Assembly (NCBI GenBank): GCA_009700155.1 | Contig: WLMP01000047.1 | Coordinates: 1 to 7,132, forward strand | Source of the DNA: Actinomycetota bacterium | GTDB lineage: Bacteria > Actinomycetota > Actinomycetes > Nanopelagicales > Nanopelagicaceae | Reading direction: 5' to 3' | Length of the DNA stretch: 7,132 nucleotides | Part shown: positions 6,441-7,132 of the stretch, piece by piece | Layout of the letters: every line of letters begins with the position of its first letter | How positions within the stretch are numbered: position 1 is the stretch's first letter | The notes under the pieces: generated by a model | What the model was told of the DNA's origin: nothing | Databases searched by the model: none | The model's input: only the letters and a program-made list of their open reading frames with translations | Position numbers and translations under genes: made by a program

Positions 6441-7132
6441 GTGAAAATTATGATTCAGCGCTCACCTATAACTCCTACCTTGCTGTAGATGAGCTGTTAA
6501 AACTTCAAAAGCCATTATCTGCCGGGCCAGAACATGATGAGATGTTGTTTATCATCATTCATCAAACCTATGAGTTGTGGTTTAAGCAATTAATTCATGA
6601 GTTCAAGCAAGCACAGCGGGCATTAGAGTCCGGCGATACCCATTACTGCCTATCAATTTTGGGAAGAATTAGAACAATCCTAAAGGTCTGTGTGGCACAG
6701 ATAGATATCTTAGAAACTATGACCCCACTACAGTTCAATGCTTTTCGTTCTTACCTATCTTCATCTAGTGGCTTTCAATCTGCACAATTTAGAATGGTAG
6801 AGGCGTTACTTGGTAGAAGAGATAGCAAGATGTCTAGCCACCTACCACCTGATGTTGCTGAACAAATTACCGCCCTTGCCAAGCAAAATTCAATCTGGGA
6901 TTCAACCCTTGAGTTTTTAACTAAACGAGGACATCAAGTTCCAAGTGAGATTTTGAATCGAGATAAATCCACCGCCTATTCATCAAATGAAGCGGTGCAG
7001 GATGTTTTACTAAAGGTGCATCAAAGTGATCCGCAAACAGCGATGGTTTGTGAAAGATTAGTTGATATTGATGAGGGCATACAGGAGTGGCGCTATCGTC
7101 ATGTGAAAATGGTGGAGCGCACGATAGGTAAA
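6437..7132 (+). CDS. kynA: Tryptophan 2,3-dioxygenase (3' end off window)
   Basis: Haem enzyme that opens the indole ring of L-tryptophan with O2 to give N-formylkynurenine, the first step of the kynurenine pathway. The ATG at 6437 overlaps the kynU stop in an ATGA, so translation is probably coupled. 232 codons are visible to the right edge; bacterial forms usually run about 260-290 residues, so most of it is here. Recognisable blocks are LTYNSYLAVDELLKLQKPLS (9-28), EMLFIIIHQTYELWFKQLIHE (35-55) with His42 at the place of the substrate-contacting His of the Xanthomonas enzyme, ILETMTPLQFNAFR (91-104), SGFQSAQFRMVEALLG (111-126) with Arg119 as likely carboxylate contact, and EWRYRHVKMVERTIGK (217-232) with His222 as the probable proximal haem ligand. 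The GTGGSSG-type loop that normally follows lies outside. Residue roles are by analogy. Confidence 0.96.
   Translation, partial: MSENYDSALTYNSYLAVDELLKLQKPLSAGPEHDEMLFIIIHQTYELWFKQLIHEFKQAQRALESGDTHYCLSILGRIRTILKVCVAQIDILETMTPLQFNAFRSYLSSSSGFQSAQFRMVEALLGRRDSKMSSHLPPDVAEQITALAKQNSIWDSTLEFLTKRGHQVPSEILNRDKSTAYSSNEAVQDVLLKVHQSDPQTAMVCERLVDIDEGIQEWRYRHVKMVERTIGK

Noticed and set aside
1..7132. Mobile elements, CRISPR arrays, tRNA genes or horizontally acquired islands
   Set aside because: No regular direct repeats, transposase or integrase motifs or tRNA-like cloverleafs were seen, and base composition looks even across the window.

Overview
The window looks like chromosomal DNA from a low-GC actinobacterium. 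An AT-rich member of the freshwater acI/Nanopelagicales type is my best guess. The reasons are actinobacterial gene order (trpD facing away from ctaE-qcrC-qcrA, as in Mycobacterium and Streptomyces), a di-heme QcrC, a three-helix QcrA with an internal twin-arginine motif, AT-rich codon choice and several starts without a clear Shine-Dalgarno. The lineage is inferred from memory of these families and was not tested by a search.

Layout. Positions 1-2161 (minus strand) hold a tightly packed respiratory operon read ctaE > qcrC > qcrA, with qcrA running off the left edge and qcrB expected beyond it. These encode subunit III of the aa3 cytochrome c oxidase and two subunits of the cytochrome bc1 complex. 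In actinobacteria these complexes form a supercomplex in which QcrC's two haems replace soluble cytochrome c. Positions 2162-2293 are a divergent promoter region containing a cluster of inverted repeats. Positions 2294-3761 (plus) carry an orphan, degenerate response-regulator receiver protein followed 13 bp later by trpD (anthranilate phosphoribosyltransferase). Positions 3754-5088 (minus) carry a DEDDh exonuclease (DnaQ family), convergent with trpD and overlapping it by 8 bp, and a MarC-family membrane protein. Positions 5157-7132 (plus) hold kynU (kynureninase) and kynA (tryptophan 2,3-dioxygenase) overlapping by ATGA; kynA is cut by the right edge.

How the genes fit together. The left part is core respiration. 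The right part is tryptophan catabolism: KynA opens the indole ring to N-formylkynurenine, an unseen formamidase would give kynurenine, and KynU would release alanine and anthranilate. TrpD, about 1.4 kb from kynU, consumes anthranilate for tryptophan synthesis, so one neighbourhood encodes both an anthranilate producer and an anthranilate consumer. All genes that lie wholly inside the window are intact. I see no mobile element, CRISPR array, tRNA or rRNA. No gap between genes exceeds 132 bp, and I found nothing that clearly amounts to a new system. The most unusual items are the receiver protein lacking the conserved lysine, the dyads in the divergent promoter, and the palindrome that contains both stop codons of the trpD/exonuclease pair.
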